Assembly (NCBI GenBank): GCA_039029315.1
Contig: JBCCGK010000024.1
Coordinates: 55,879 to 119,878 of the forward strand
DNA: 64,000 nucleotides
Direction of reading: 5' to 3'
Source of the DNA: JBCCCJ01 sp039029315
Lineage (GTDB): Bacteria; Bacteroidota; Bacteroidia; J057
In this document: in pieces, positions 28,929 to 37,687 of the stretch
Layout: every line of letters begins with the position of its first letter
How positions within the stretch are numbered: position 1 is the first letter of the stretch
The notes under the pieces: generated by a model
Databases searched by the model: none
Seen by the model: the letters and a program-made list of their open reading frames with translations, nothing else
What the model was told of the DNA's origin: nothing
Position numbers and translations under genes: made by a program

Positions 28929-31793
28929 GTGAAGTCTTATTTCGTATTCCTACTCATCCTAAGTGGAGGTTTTCTGAATTCCCTGACTGCCCAGATTCAG
29001 ATGAACCTCGACAGCCTGGCAGAAGTAATTGATCAAGCCAAGCCAGATACCAACAAGGTCCGAAGCATGAACTTGCTGGCTTTTCAAATCGTAGAAGATG
29101 CAGCTAAGCAGGCCCAACAACTGGCCGAGAAGGCCTTGACATTGGCTGACAGTCTGGGGGACTTGTCTGGGCAGGCCAACTCTTATTATGTGATAGGATT
29201 CGCCCAATATCAGATGGGAGATCTGGTGCAAGCTGACAAGATGGCTCAAAAGGCTATCTCATATGCCAAAGAAATCAACTTACAGGACTTACTCAAAAAT
29301 GCCTACAACTTGATGGGACTCCTCTATTTGTACAAAGGGCAATTTAATGACGGGCAAGAATACTTAGAAAAATCCATTGAGCTAGCCTTGAAAATAGGGG
29401 ATTCTATAGGGGTGGCAAGAAACTATATGCATATGGGGACTCTGAATATACAAAGACGGACATATGAAAAAGCAGAAACATTTTTTTCCAAGGCAAAAGA
29501 GATAGTGGAATTGTTGGACAATGAGGAGCTTTTGCTAAAGCTACGCCTAAATACAGGGAGTTTATATATGAAACAAGGACATATTGATAAAGCGATGAGC
29601 AATTATTTAACATTTTTCCAAGAAGTAGATACAAACACTCTTTCCATGAATCTTGCCCAAGCTTATGCTGCAATGGGCTTGATTTTTGACGCAAAAGAGA
29701 ATGGGGTACAAGCCTTGCATTATTTGGGTAAAGCTGTTGCAACATTTAGGGCTCTGGGAAATCGACAATTTGCTGCGGGATATCTGGGAGAAATGGGACG
29801 TGTTCATTACATGATGGGCAATTCCCGGAAGGCAATTCCTTTTTTAGAAGAAGCCATCGATGTAAGCCTGGAAATCCAGAATTATCATTTTGTCGCGAGC
29901 ATATACGAGATTCTTGGTGTGGTTCAACTCGATTTGCAAAACTATGATAAAGCCCTTGAATCATTCACAAACGCCCTTGACATCATTCCGGAGAAAAACG
30001 ATACTGCTTTTTTGGTAATCCTATACAGTCAAATTGGATCAGTCTATGATGCACAGGAAGATTATCGGGAAGGGCTGATATGGATGAAAAAAAGCCTGGA
30101 ACTATTGAACGGATTAGACAATCCGGAGCCTTTGCTTACCATTAATTATAACATCGGTCACGTCCATTTCTGGCTTGAAGAATATGAAACCGCTTATCCC
30201 TATTTCCTGGAATGTATAGATATACTTGAAGATCTGTATGACTCAAGGGTAGGGGAGAGTTCCAGACAAAAAGTTTTGATCGATGGCATCGATACCTACG
30301 AAAAGGCTGTTGCCATCGCGATCTATACCAATCGAGTAGAAGATGCTTTTCGATTCTCCGAACAAATGCGGAGTCGAATGTTGAATGATATGCTGGCAGA
30401 AGCTGATCTCTCCCCCTCTTTGTCTCCTACACTGGAGCAGGAAAAGCAGGACATTCATCATGAGATTCAACAGCTACAGCAAGCATTGACCCAAGCAGAA
30501 GATGCCGCTACACAACAAGGTCTGACGAATCAACTTCAGATTGCCACCAATCGATTGAGGATATTTCAGGCAGACATAAAAGAATCGAATCCCAGGCGTG
30601 GAGAGATCTTGTATCCCGAACCTGCGGGTATTTCAGATATTCAATCCGTCCTGAACAAAGATGAAACACTCATACAATTTGTAGCGGGAATCGATATAAC
30701 TGCGGCGGTGATCGTCAGCTCACAAGAGGTACATACCGTGGTGCTGGATACCAATTGGCAAGTCAATAAAGCCATCCGACTGTTTCGGGAAGACTTTGTT
30801 GGGGGGAACAAGGAGAGGATCTTGGAGAATCCGAATGTAGAGGATAACAATCGCAGATTCTTCTTTCAAAGAGCGTCCAAATTGTATCAATTGTTATGGA
30901 AACCCATAGAAGACAAAGGAATAGTCAAAAACAAAAAGCTGATCATCATTCCTGACAGACGCCTGGCCTATGTGCCATTTGAACTTCTGGTGAGCGATAC
31001 AAGCATGCAAGCATTTGAGGACTATGAGTATCTGATCAAGGCGTATGAAATCAGTTATTATCCTTCTGCGACTACCCTTTATCTGCAAAGATCTCAAGTA
31101 GAGAAAGAACGACAGTATGCACAACAACTATTGGCATTTGGGAATCCGTCCCTGGAATCACTGGATGGAAGAATGCCCTCCAAAGATCCAACAGCTCAGC
31201 CCCGGACAAAAAATGAGCTGCAACCCTTGATTCATTCCGAAAAGGAAGTTCAGAATATGGGCAAGCAGTTTGCCAGCGATCAGGCTGTCATTTGTACGAA
31301 AGATCATGCTTCCGAAGATACCCTGCTTGCACTAGATCTTCCTGACTTTCGATATATTCATTTTTCGACCCACGGAGTGATTAATGCAGCGCAGCCGGAA
31401 TTGAGCCACCTGATATTGTCCCTGGCCAAGACCCCAGACAATGATGGACGCCTCTATCTGTATGAGATCTTTGATCTTGACTTGGATGCTGATTTGGTAA
31501 GTCTATCGGCTTGTGATACAGGGCTGGGAAAATTGGTAGAAGGAGAAGGGCTGGTAGGATTTACACGTGGGTTCATGTATGCTGGAACCCCCTCTCTTCT
31601 GCTCAGTCTCTGGGCTGTGAATGAAGAAAGCACATCTCTCATATTTTCGGATTACTATAAGATGCTTGCCAAAACAAAAGGCAGGAATAAGTATTCCCCA
31701 CTCCGCAAAGCCCAATTGAAGATGATCAAACAAGGAGGAAAATTTGCTAACCCCTATTATTGGGCACCTTTTGTATTTATTGGAGATCGATGA
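28929..31793 (+). CDS. Exported TPR-CHAT protease, tandem paralogue
   Basis: 954 residues from a GTG at 28929, chosen because it opens a clean signal peptide ('VKSYFVFLLILSGGFLNSLTAQ' region) 40 bases after the previous stop. The frame also stays open upstream to 28839, inside the preceding gene. About ten TPR units are followed by a coiled linker and a CHAT domain from about residue 650, with catalytic His near 813 ('HFSTHG') and Cys near 860 ('SACDTG'). Identity to its neighbour is high in the CHAT domain and low in the TPRs. This pattern is expected if the repeats read different targets while the protease stays the same. Confidence 0.88.
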   Translation: MKSYFVFLLILSGGFLNSLTAQIQMNLDSLAEVIDQAKPDTNKVRSMNLLAFQIVEDAAKQAQQLAEKALTLADSLGDLSGQANSYYVIGFAQYQMGDLVQADKMAQKAISYAKEINLQDLLKNAYNLMGLLYLYKGQFNDGQEYLEKSIELALKIGDSIGVARNYMHMGTLNIQRRTYEKAETFFSKAKEIVELLDNEELLLKLRLNTGSLYMKQGHIDKAMSNYLTFFQEVDTNTLSMNLAQAYAAMGLIFDAKENGVQALHYLGKAVATFRALGNRQFAAGYLGEMGRVHYMMGNSRKAIPFLEEAIDVSLEIQNYHFVASIYEILGVVQLDLQNYDKALESFTNALDIIPEKNDTAFLVILYSQIGSVYDAQEDYREGLIWMKKSLELLNGLDNPEPLLTINYNIGHVHFWLEEYETAYPYFLECIDILEDLYDSRVGESSRQKVLIDGIDTYEKAVAIAIYTNRVEDAFRFSEQMRSRMLNDMLAEADLSPSLSPTLEQEKQDIHHEIQQLQQALTQAEDAATQQGLTNQLQIATNRLRIFQADIKESNPRRGEILYPEPAGISDIQSVLNKDETLIQFVAGIDITAAVIVSSQEVHTVVLDTNWQVNKAIRLFREDFVGGNKERILENPNVEDNNRRFFFQRASKLYQLLWKPIEDKGIVKNKKLIIIPDRRLAYVPFELLVSDTSMQAFEDYEYLIKAYEISYYPSATTLYLQRSQVEKERQYAQQLLAFGNPSLESLDGRMPSKDPTAQPRTKNELQPLIHSEKEVQNMGKQFASDQAVICTKDHASEDTLLALDLPDFRYIHFSTHGVINAAQPELSHLILSLAKTPDNDGRLYLYEIFDLDLDADLVSLSACDTGLGKLVEGEGLVGFTRGFMYAGTPSLLLSLWAVNEESTSLIFSDYYKMLAKTKGRNKYSPLRKAQLKMIKQGGKFANPYYWAPFVFIGDR

Positions 31794-32075
31794 TCCTCCT
31801 CCTCTGTTACACTTCCTATCGAGAGTATGTGAACCGTTCAGACCCTTGAAATCTACAGTTTTTTCGATGGATGAGGCTATGGGAAAAGGAATACATGGAT
31901 GTCAGAAATGCTCCTTACTTTCCTGCATAGCGGATTGTCGCCATTCGGGAAAGGAATTTTACATTTTTTTTATGTTTCACGTCTGTACCAGCGAGACCTT
32001 ACTTTAGAGGTATGGAGTAACTGGATGCTATTTTTCATTCAAAGCCCGGATGGATTCCTTGCGAACACATCTGCC

Positions 32076-32369
32076 ATGATCTTACTATTTATGAAAGAAT
32101 CCTTCATATACCATGTCTTCACAAAGTACCAGCAATATTGTGTCGAAAAAACGATACAGCCCAATACGGCGAATTTTCTTGATTTTTTGTTATCGAATGA
32201 ATTGATTACTGGAACCAAGATCAGTCATTTTACCATCATAGAGGAATTTCGTGCCTGGTCCCAAAAGGGCATTGGCAAAAACAAAACCCAACGCGTTCAA
32301 GCCATCGCCAAGCAGTATGGAATTCATCCAAATACGGTATGGAATGTGTTGAAGGAAGATAGCCTTTAA
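32076..32369 (+). CDS. Small protein with C-terminal HTH-like segment
   Basis: 97 residues if it starts at the ATG at 32076 (the frame is open further upstream but looks non-coding). The last ~25 residues ('RVQAIAKQYGIHPNTVWNVLKED') look like a helix-turn-helix. The middle ('FTKYQQYCVEKTIQPNTANFLDFLLSNELI') is helical. No family is recognised. It could be a small regulator of the downstream EAD11-like pair or a fragment of a larger gene. Confidence 0.45.
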   Translation: MILLFMKESFIYHVFTKYQQYCVEKTIQPNTANFLDFLLSNELITGTKISHFTIIEEFRAWSQKGIGKNKTQRVQAIAKQYGIHPNTVWNVLKEDSL

Positions 32370-32903
32370 CTTGCTTAACATAGATGACGATTATGCTACG
32401 ATTATTTGTCTTTTTGTTCATGCTTTCCAGTGTGAGTGTTTTCTGATAGACATTGGGAAGATGTCATCTTCCTTGATTATCAGACGGAAGCACTCAATGC
32501 CGGACTTACTCTCTTTACGTTTGGGAAGGAATTCGAGATTCCGTTCGAGATTTCGGAAGTAAAATTGGCAATGTGTCTTCTCAAAGAAGAGTATTTCCAA
32601 TACATTCCCCAAAGATTTTGCCATCAGTTAATAATATGGTTAAAGGGTAATCAAGTGCTAGCCAAATTGTAATCTCCGGAGGAAAGACAAATATCTGAAA
32701 AATGAGGACGATTGGTAGACTAACATACCACGCTCAAAAGAAATATCAACTCAAACGGATCAACTCTGATATATACCTTGGAAAGATCTTAACCAAATCC
32801 TTTGAGAGAATATTTTTGCCGTTCCATGATAAGTTCACTTAGATAGCATTTCAGAAGCAAATCTTTATTACAAGGGAACCTCTTTTGTACTAATTAACAA
32901 ATT
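32370..32903. other. 534-base stretch without an intact gene
   Basis: A signal-peptide-like frame begins at an ATG at 32392 ('MLRLFVFLFMLSSVSVF') and stops after 18 codons. A second frame, from about 32436 to 32672, continues with protein-like sequence ('HWEDVIFLDYQTEALNAG'), so a small frameshifted exported protein is possible. From 32680 onward the DNA is AT-rich, with nothing recognisable before the start at 32904. Confidence 0.35.
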
Positions 32904-33692
32904 ATGTGGATTTCTGATAAAGAGAAAATAAAACAAATAATTGCTAAGGGAGACACTGAGGAAGCTATATCTAAGCTCCTAATTTTAACAAAAAATGAAC
33001 CCAAATGGAGAAACAAAGCAATATTACTTTCCTCTAGATTTCAGAATTTAAAAGCTAAAGAGGTCCTTGGAACTCTATCAAGAGATGAAACGGTTTTAGA
33101 AGTAAATACAATTAAGAAAGACCTACTCTTATTTTTAGAAGAAATTAACGAATCGAATTATTCTGAATCAAAGCCATTATACTTTTTTGTGAAGTACAAA
33201 AAACTATTGGCAATAGGCTTATTCGTTGGATCTATCGGATTGATTTACCTTAGTCAGTATCGTAAAAGTCCTCGATTAAGTCAGCATATAACTCATACTG
33301 CTTCCCCATCAACCCAAAGCTTACAAAATAGATATTCAAAAAAGACTTATAGAAATGACAGCGCAATTAGCGACGAAAAACTATCAGTATGGGAAAATAT
33401 TGAATATGTAAATGCAACATCTGATGCCATCGTCCTTAATAAGAATGATACTATTTTGGTAGTGAGTGTCCAGGCCTCTTGCAGGGGAGAAGAAGACAAT
33501 TGGAAAACACTTTGTAAGAAGGAGGCACTTGAAAAAATAGCCGGATACGCGATGATTGAATTTCCAGAAAACTTGGTTGCTAAGGCAAAGTTTCTGAATG
33601 GAGAATTCCAAAGCATAAATTATTCTGAGTTGAATAAATCTATCAAAGCATCATACATTTTTAAACTAAAAAACAAAAGAAATGACAACTGA
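32904..33692 (+). CDS. EAD11-like effector-associated domain fused to a membrane-anchored domain
   Basis: 262 residues. Residues 1-85 ('KIKQIIAKGDTEEAISKLL', 'KAILLSSRFQNLKAKEVLGTLS', then 'INTIKKDLLLFLEEI'-like helices) match my recollection of Effector-Associated Domain 11. This is a death-fold-like helical adaptor that recruits effectors to sensors in bacterial conflict systems. One membrane span lies near residues 103-122, and ~140 residues of unassigned sequence follow, ending in Lys/Asn-rich residues. The gene is markedly AT-rich beside its neighbours and overlaps the next gene by 11 bases, so the two are co-translated. No second EAD11 partner is seen in the window. Confidence 0.7.
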   Translation: MWISDKEKIKQIIAKGDTEEAISKLLILTKNEPKWRNKAILLSSRFQNLKAKEVLGTLSRDETVLEVNTIKKDLLLFLEEINESNYSESKPLYFFVKYKKLLAIGLFVGSIGLIYLSQYRKSPRLSQHITHTASPSTQSLQNRYSKKTYRNDSAISDEKLSVWENIEYVNATSDAIVLNKNDTILVVSVQASCRGEEDNWKTLCKKEALEKIAGYAMIEFPENLVAKAKFLNGEFQSINYSELNKSIKASYIFKLKNKRNDN

Positions 33693-34539
33693 CACAACAA
33701 GTTCTAGAACAGGGAGCATCTTGGATGTTATTGTACCCTTAATTGTAGGAGGATTAGTAATTTGGTTTCTTTGGTGGCTAATTTTTGGAGGGGAAGATCC
33801 TCCATATTATCCAAGGATTGTGTATGAGACAGTTGATGAGGTACTCATTAATGAGATAAATGTAAACAGCAATAAGACTAAATTGGGTTCTATCTTTGGC
33901 CAAAACCAAAAGATTGCGATTTTAAATTTCAAATCTCCAGAAAATACCCAAGGAGGTGTATTAGTCAGCGATATTTTTTCAACAGTATTACAAAGGAAAG
34001 GGTTTGACGTTGTAGAAAGAGATAACATTGAACAAATTTTAAACGAGCAAAATTTAGTAAATTCTGGAAAAACATCACTTTCTGATTTAGAAATTGCCAG
34101 TAAACTTGGGCGGCTTTTATCTGCTGATTATATGATTTTTGGGGCTGTTACAATTTATGACAGTAAAGGCCAAAGAATCTATCTCCCAGTACATATACAT
34201 AAAGATGATAGGGATGTGTATCAAGAAAAATACACAAAATATCGAAATTGGTATACTGAAAAATTCTGGCCTTTATGGGACTCAAAAAAGGAACGAGTAG
34301 AAAAAATCCGAGTTAATCAAAAAGTGTTATCGGTTCAAGAACTAGAAGAGGAATTGAAGAAAACGAGCATCGAAAAGTTCAGCATTGTCGCTACAGTAGG
34401 AGTCTCAGCCAAAATTGTAGATGTCAAAACCGCCAAAATACTTTGGATGGGACAGGCAGAAACCAATGATTTTACCTTAGTTGATGCTTCTAATAGAATC
34501 ATTAATGATTTCATTGAGGACATTCAAAAAGAAAATTGA
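33682..34539 (+). CDS. Membrane-anchored CsgG/LpoB-like protein
   Basis: 285 residues. One membrane span lies near residues 14-35. From about residue 70 the sequence follows the CsgG-type fold: 'KIAILNFKSPENTQGG', 'FSTVLQRKGFDVVERDNIEQILNEQ' and 'LGRLLSADYMIFGAVT', and later 'AKIVDVKTAKILWMGQAE'. CsgG-family proteins are normally outer-membrane lipoproteins that form pores or regulate envelope synthases. Here a transmembrane helix replaces the lipobox, so the protein is more likely an inner-membrane sensor or regulator. It overlaps the EAD11-like gene by 11 bases. AT-rich like that gene, so the pair probably arrived together. Confidence 0.8.
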   Translation: MTTDTTSSRTGSILDVIVPLIVGGLVIWFLWWLIFGGEDPPYYPRIVYETVDEVLINEINVNSNKTKLGSIFGQNQKIAILNFKSPENTQGGVLVSDIFSTVLQRKGFDVVERDNIEQILNEQNLVNSGKTSLSDLEIASKLGRLLSADYMIFGAVTIYDSKGQRIYLPVHIHKDDRDVYQEKYTKYRNWYTEKFWPLWDSKKERVEKIRVNQKVLSVQELEEELKKTSIEKFSIVATVGVSAKIVDVKTAKILWMGQAETNDFTLVDASNRIINDFIEDIQKEN

Positions 34540-34622
34540 TTCAAGAATGGGGAGGGAGAACAATTGTATTTGTATACGCACCTCCAATTTTGTTATTAAC
34601 CCCTATCACATACTAGAGATGT

Positions 34623-34657
34623 CATACCAGCGATGTCATATCAGCATCGCTGGTATG
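34623..34657. repeat. Perfect 13-bp inverted repeat
   Basis: The arms CATACCAGCGATG and CATCGCTGGTATG are separated by 9 bases, between two convergent genes. No U-tract follows on either strand, so it is not a standard intrinsic terminator. It may be a 3'-end hairpin or a protein-binding site. Confidence 0.7.
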
Positions 34658-34813
34658 TGATTTCGAAAGTTACACAGAGTAATACCTGATGTAGGATCAC
34701 AAAAGAAATATCCTCGTCGAACGAGCTTTTTCTTTTGCGATTTACTTTGGTATTGTCGATGTTGACTTTATCAAAAAAAGGTGCCACACCCAAAGGGAAC
34801 TTCCAACTCAATC

Positions 34814-37060
34814 CTATCTCCCATACACCCATCTAAGCAATACAGGCAGCAAAAACAGATCAGCAAATACTGCAAACAACAAAGACAAACTGATAAACAT
34901 GCCCGTCAAAAAGGTTGTTCGAAAGGCAGAAAACATCAGAATGCCGAATCCCAAAACCAGGATCAGGGAGGTGATGAGGATGGCTTTGCCTGTGGACAGA
35001 TAGGTGCGTCTAAGTGCTTCTTCCACAGAGGATGTCTTTTTGATTTCTGATCGAAATCTACTGAGAAAATGAATGGTGTCATCTACAGCGATCCCAAAGG
35101 CAATGGTATAAATGATGGCGGTAGACATTTTCAACCCAATCCCTATCCAACCCATCAGTCCAGCAACAAAAAGCAAGGGAAGAAGATTGGGAATCAAGGC
35201 AATGAATGCCATGGGAACAGATCGGAACAACAAGCCCATCAACAAGGCAACCACCAGCAAAGCAATCAATAGCCCCAAACCGAGATTCCTGCTGATCACT
35301 TCATTGCTTTTGTCCAACAACAAGGCCTTGCCTGTGACACGGGCAATATAGTCTTCTGCTGGAAACAATTCCTGCAAATACTCCTCTAGCGCTTCATTTC
35401 GTTTGCCAATTTCCCAACTCCCGAGATCGTTAATTTTAGCAGCAATCATGGTAGACCGATAATCCGCCGAGAGAATGCTGCGAAGTTCCAGTTGGTCATA
35501 GGCTGAATCGAGGGCAAACCGAATCAATCCATAGGTGGTGGTATCAGATGCTTCAGGTAGGACAAAGAAACGTGCACGGCCCCGCTTCATGGAGCGATGG
35601 ATGCGCTTGACTTGTGTGTTGATGGAATACAGAGAATGAACCCGATACGTATGAGACAGGTATTTTTCCAGCAAATCAATTTTTTGAAGAGTTTTCTGAT
35701 CCAAGATAGATTCATCGGGAGCAAGGCATTCCAGGTAAATCTCTACAGGTCTGATCCCGGCGAACTGTTGATCAAAGAAGTTCAAACTGGCACTGTATTC
35801 ATCTCCCGCACTCAATTCTTCATAGAGGGTAGAATCCACGCGTAAGTGCCCAACACCCACAAGGGAGATCCCTATAAGCACCACAGCCAGTCCAAGGATG
35901 AAAAAACGGGAACGAAGAATCCATTGAAAACCAAGCTCAATCTCTGATACATGCAGCTGCCCGACATGATTGATTGCTTGAATATTGCCGATCCATTCCA
36001 ACAAGGGAGGAAGGAGAAAAATGGTCAGAAACCAGGCATAAATTACCCCCATAGCTGTAAATACTCCAAACTCAATGAAGGGCTGAATATCGGCAGTACT
36101 CAATGTCAAAAATCCAAAAGCTGTGGTCAGGGAGGTAAGAAAAATCGCCAACCCAATGTCTTTGATAGACAATTGCATGGCCAATTTGGGCAGTTCCGCC
36201 ACAGCCAGTTCTTCCTGAAATCTCGCCATCAGATGGATGACATCGCTCAGGGCGACAATCGTAATGATCGAAGGGATCACTACCGTCAGGGTATGAATGG
36301 CAACACCAAAGGCAGCCATGGTCCCAATTGTCCACAGAACAGAGAGCGAGATGATCCCAAAAGGGGCCAAAACTCCCCAGCGAGATCGAAAAGTCAGATA
36401 CAGCACAACCAGAATGAATACCAGTGATAGGGACAAAAGCAGGATCAATTCAGACTTGAGTTGCTCCACAAAGCTTTGTTCTGTGTCGATCGCACCTGAA
36501 AAATGATAGGTATAGAAACCATATTTTTCAAGCTGCTGGCGTAAGCTTTGGAGAAAAGTCGGGTGCTCATCCGGGGTCAATTCAGGAGAAAGTTCCAGAA
36601 AGAGACTGACAGCATTTTTCTGCGAAGAAATAAATTTCTCTGCCACATCTGCATAACTCTCCAGAAAAATCGAATCTGATGCATAGCGGTCCGGGTCATC
36701 GGGATGCAAAAAAGCTTGATCACGCAATCGCTGGAGAGCATCCAGTTTGTGATAGCGAATGTTGGTGATGGAAGAGGCCGTTTGCACCCATTCGCTGCTG
36801 TCCAGTTCCGTGGTGAGTGCCGCAAATTGCTGTAAGAACCCCTGGTTGAATATGCCATGTTCTGCCTCAATTCCTACGATCAGATATTGTTTGTCAGATT
36901 GGAATTGCTGCAAATGAGATTGGAAAAATACCAGATCTTCATCCTGTTTTGGAAACAGGTTTTCTATATCAAAATCAAATCGCAAACTCGTCAGCCACAC
37001 AAGATTTATGCCTGTAAACAGGGCAATGAACAGAAGAATGAGTTTGCGGGAAAATACCAT
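34814..37060 (-). CDS. MMPL/RND-superfamily exporter
   Basis: 748 residues with the typical RND half-repeat layout. TM1 (residues ~7-27) is followed by a large periplasmic loop, five to six spans (~205-360), a second periplasmic loop, and a final set of spans (~580-745). 'ALSDVIHLMARF' and 'GIAVDDTIHFLSRFR' mark the conserved TM4/TM10-type segments with Asp residues used for proton coupling. Relatives export lipids and hopanoids or act as SSD-like transporters. It stands alone on the minus strand. Confidence 0.85.
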   Translation of the reverse strand: MVFSRKLILLFIALFTGINLVWLTSLRFDFDIENLFPKQDEDLVFFQSHLQQFQSDKQYLIVGIEAEHGIFNQGFLQQFAALTTELDSSEWVQTASSITNIRYHKLDALQRLRDQAFLHPDDPDRYASDSIFLESYADVAEKFISSQKNAVSLFLELSPELTPDEHPTFLQSLRQQLEKYGFYTYHFSGAIDTEQSFVEQLKSELILLLSLSLVFILVVLYLTFRSRWGVLAPFGIISLSVLWTIGTMAAFGVAIHTLTVVIPSIITIVALSDVIHLMARFQEELAVAELPKLAMQLSIKDIGLAIFLTSLTTAFGFLTLSTADIQPFIEFGVFTAMGVIYAWFLTIFLLPPLLEWIGNIQAINHVGQLHVSEIELGFQWILRSRFFILGLAVVLIGISLVGVGHLRVDSTLYEELSAGDEYSASLNFFDQQFAGIRPVEIYLECLAPDESILDQKTLQKIDLLEKYLSHTYRVHSLYSINTQVKRIHRSMKRGRARFFVLPEASDTTTYGLIRFALDSAYDQLELRSILSADYRSTMIAAKINDLGSWEIGKRNEALEEYLQELFPAEDYIARVTGKALLLDKSNEVISRNLGLGLLIALLVVALLMGLLFRSVPMAFIALIPNLLPLLFVAGLMGWIGIGLKMSTAIIYTIAFGIAVDDTIHFLSRFRSEIKKTSSVEEALRRTYLSTGKAILITSLILVLGFGILMFSAFRTTFLTGMFISLSLLFAVFADLFLLPVLLRWVYGR

Positions 37061-37146
37061 TCAGACGGTGTAATGATCAAGAAGAGATGAGAAATAAAAG
37101 GAGACGTGGGAATGTTGTAGATTGCATATGGGAGAAATTACTTCAA

Positions 37147-37662
37147 TTATCTGATTGCCAGTTCTATACTTGTTTGGATGTCGCTTAACTTACCCATAGC
37201 TCTTAATTGCTTGATGCCACTAGTGCATCCGAGAGAGTAGGAAAAAATCAAATAATTTCCTGCCATAAATCGATGATTCGTTTGACCATATGTGCAGTAC
37301 TCATCCAGTGCTTGTGTCAGGAGAATATGATGGGTTGAATCTTGTATCTCTACGCCAATAAAATGAACGATAGGTGCCCCCCGTTTGCTAAAGAATGAGG
37401 GATACCATTTCTGTTTGTCAAAAATCGTCAGGGTAAATGTAGGCTGAACAGTCATTTCTGTTTGGTACCGGCAGCCCACCGTGAGAGCGTCATCGATGTT
37501 GCGCCAACCTTCCCACTGATCCCAAAGTTTCAAAGAATCTAAATTCGCTATATAATCAAAATCATCAGGAAACCTCTCAGTGTCGATAAAATCCTCCTGT
37601 TGTTGTCCGTATCCCAGGAAATTACTGCTACACAGGATCAGGAAGGCTAAGAGTTGATTCAT
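37147..37662 (-). CDS. Small exported protein of unknown function
   Basis: 171 residues with a signal peptide ('LLAFLILCSSNFLGYGQ'). The mature sequence is aromatic-rich and contains two Cys-Gly pairs ('YCTYGQTNHRF', 'GCTSGIKQ') that could form a disulfide in the periplasm. No family is recognised. It follows the SGNH hydrolase gene by 25 bases and is probably in the same transcript. Confidence 0.65.
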   Translation of the reverse strand: MNQLLAFLILCSSNFLGYGQQQEDFIDTERFPDDFDYIANLDSLKLWDQWEGWRNIDDALTVGCRYQTEMTVQPTFTLTIFDKQKWYPSFFSKRGAPIVHFIGVEIQDSTHHILLTQALDEYCTYGQTNHRFMAGNYLIFSYSLGCTSGIKQLRAMGKLSDIQTSIELAIR

Positions 37663-37687
37663 GGAGTTAATATTTTCTGACTATGGG

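Noticed and set aside
26012..31793. Link of the TPR-CHAT genes to type III-E CRISPR (Craspase)
   Set aside because: The proteins carry signal peptides, and no gRAMP/Cas7-11 gene or CRISPR array is in the window.
31744..32007. Short plus-strand frame after the second TPR-CHAT gene
   Set aside because: It overlaps the end of the CHAT gene and has no coding character or domain.
32392..32672. Possible small exported protein broken by a frameshift
   Set aside because: A signal-like frame and a protein-like frame abut, but neither is long enough or recognisable enough to call a pseudogene.
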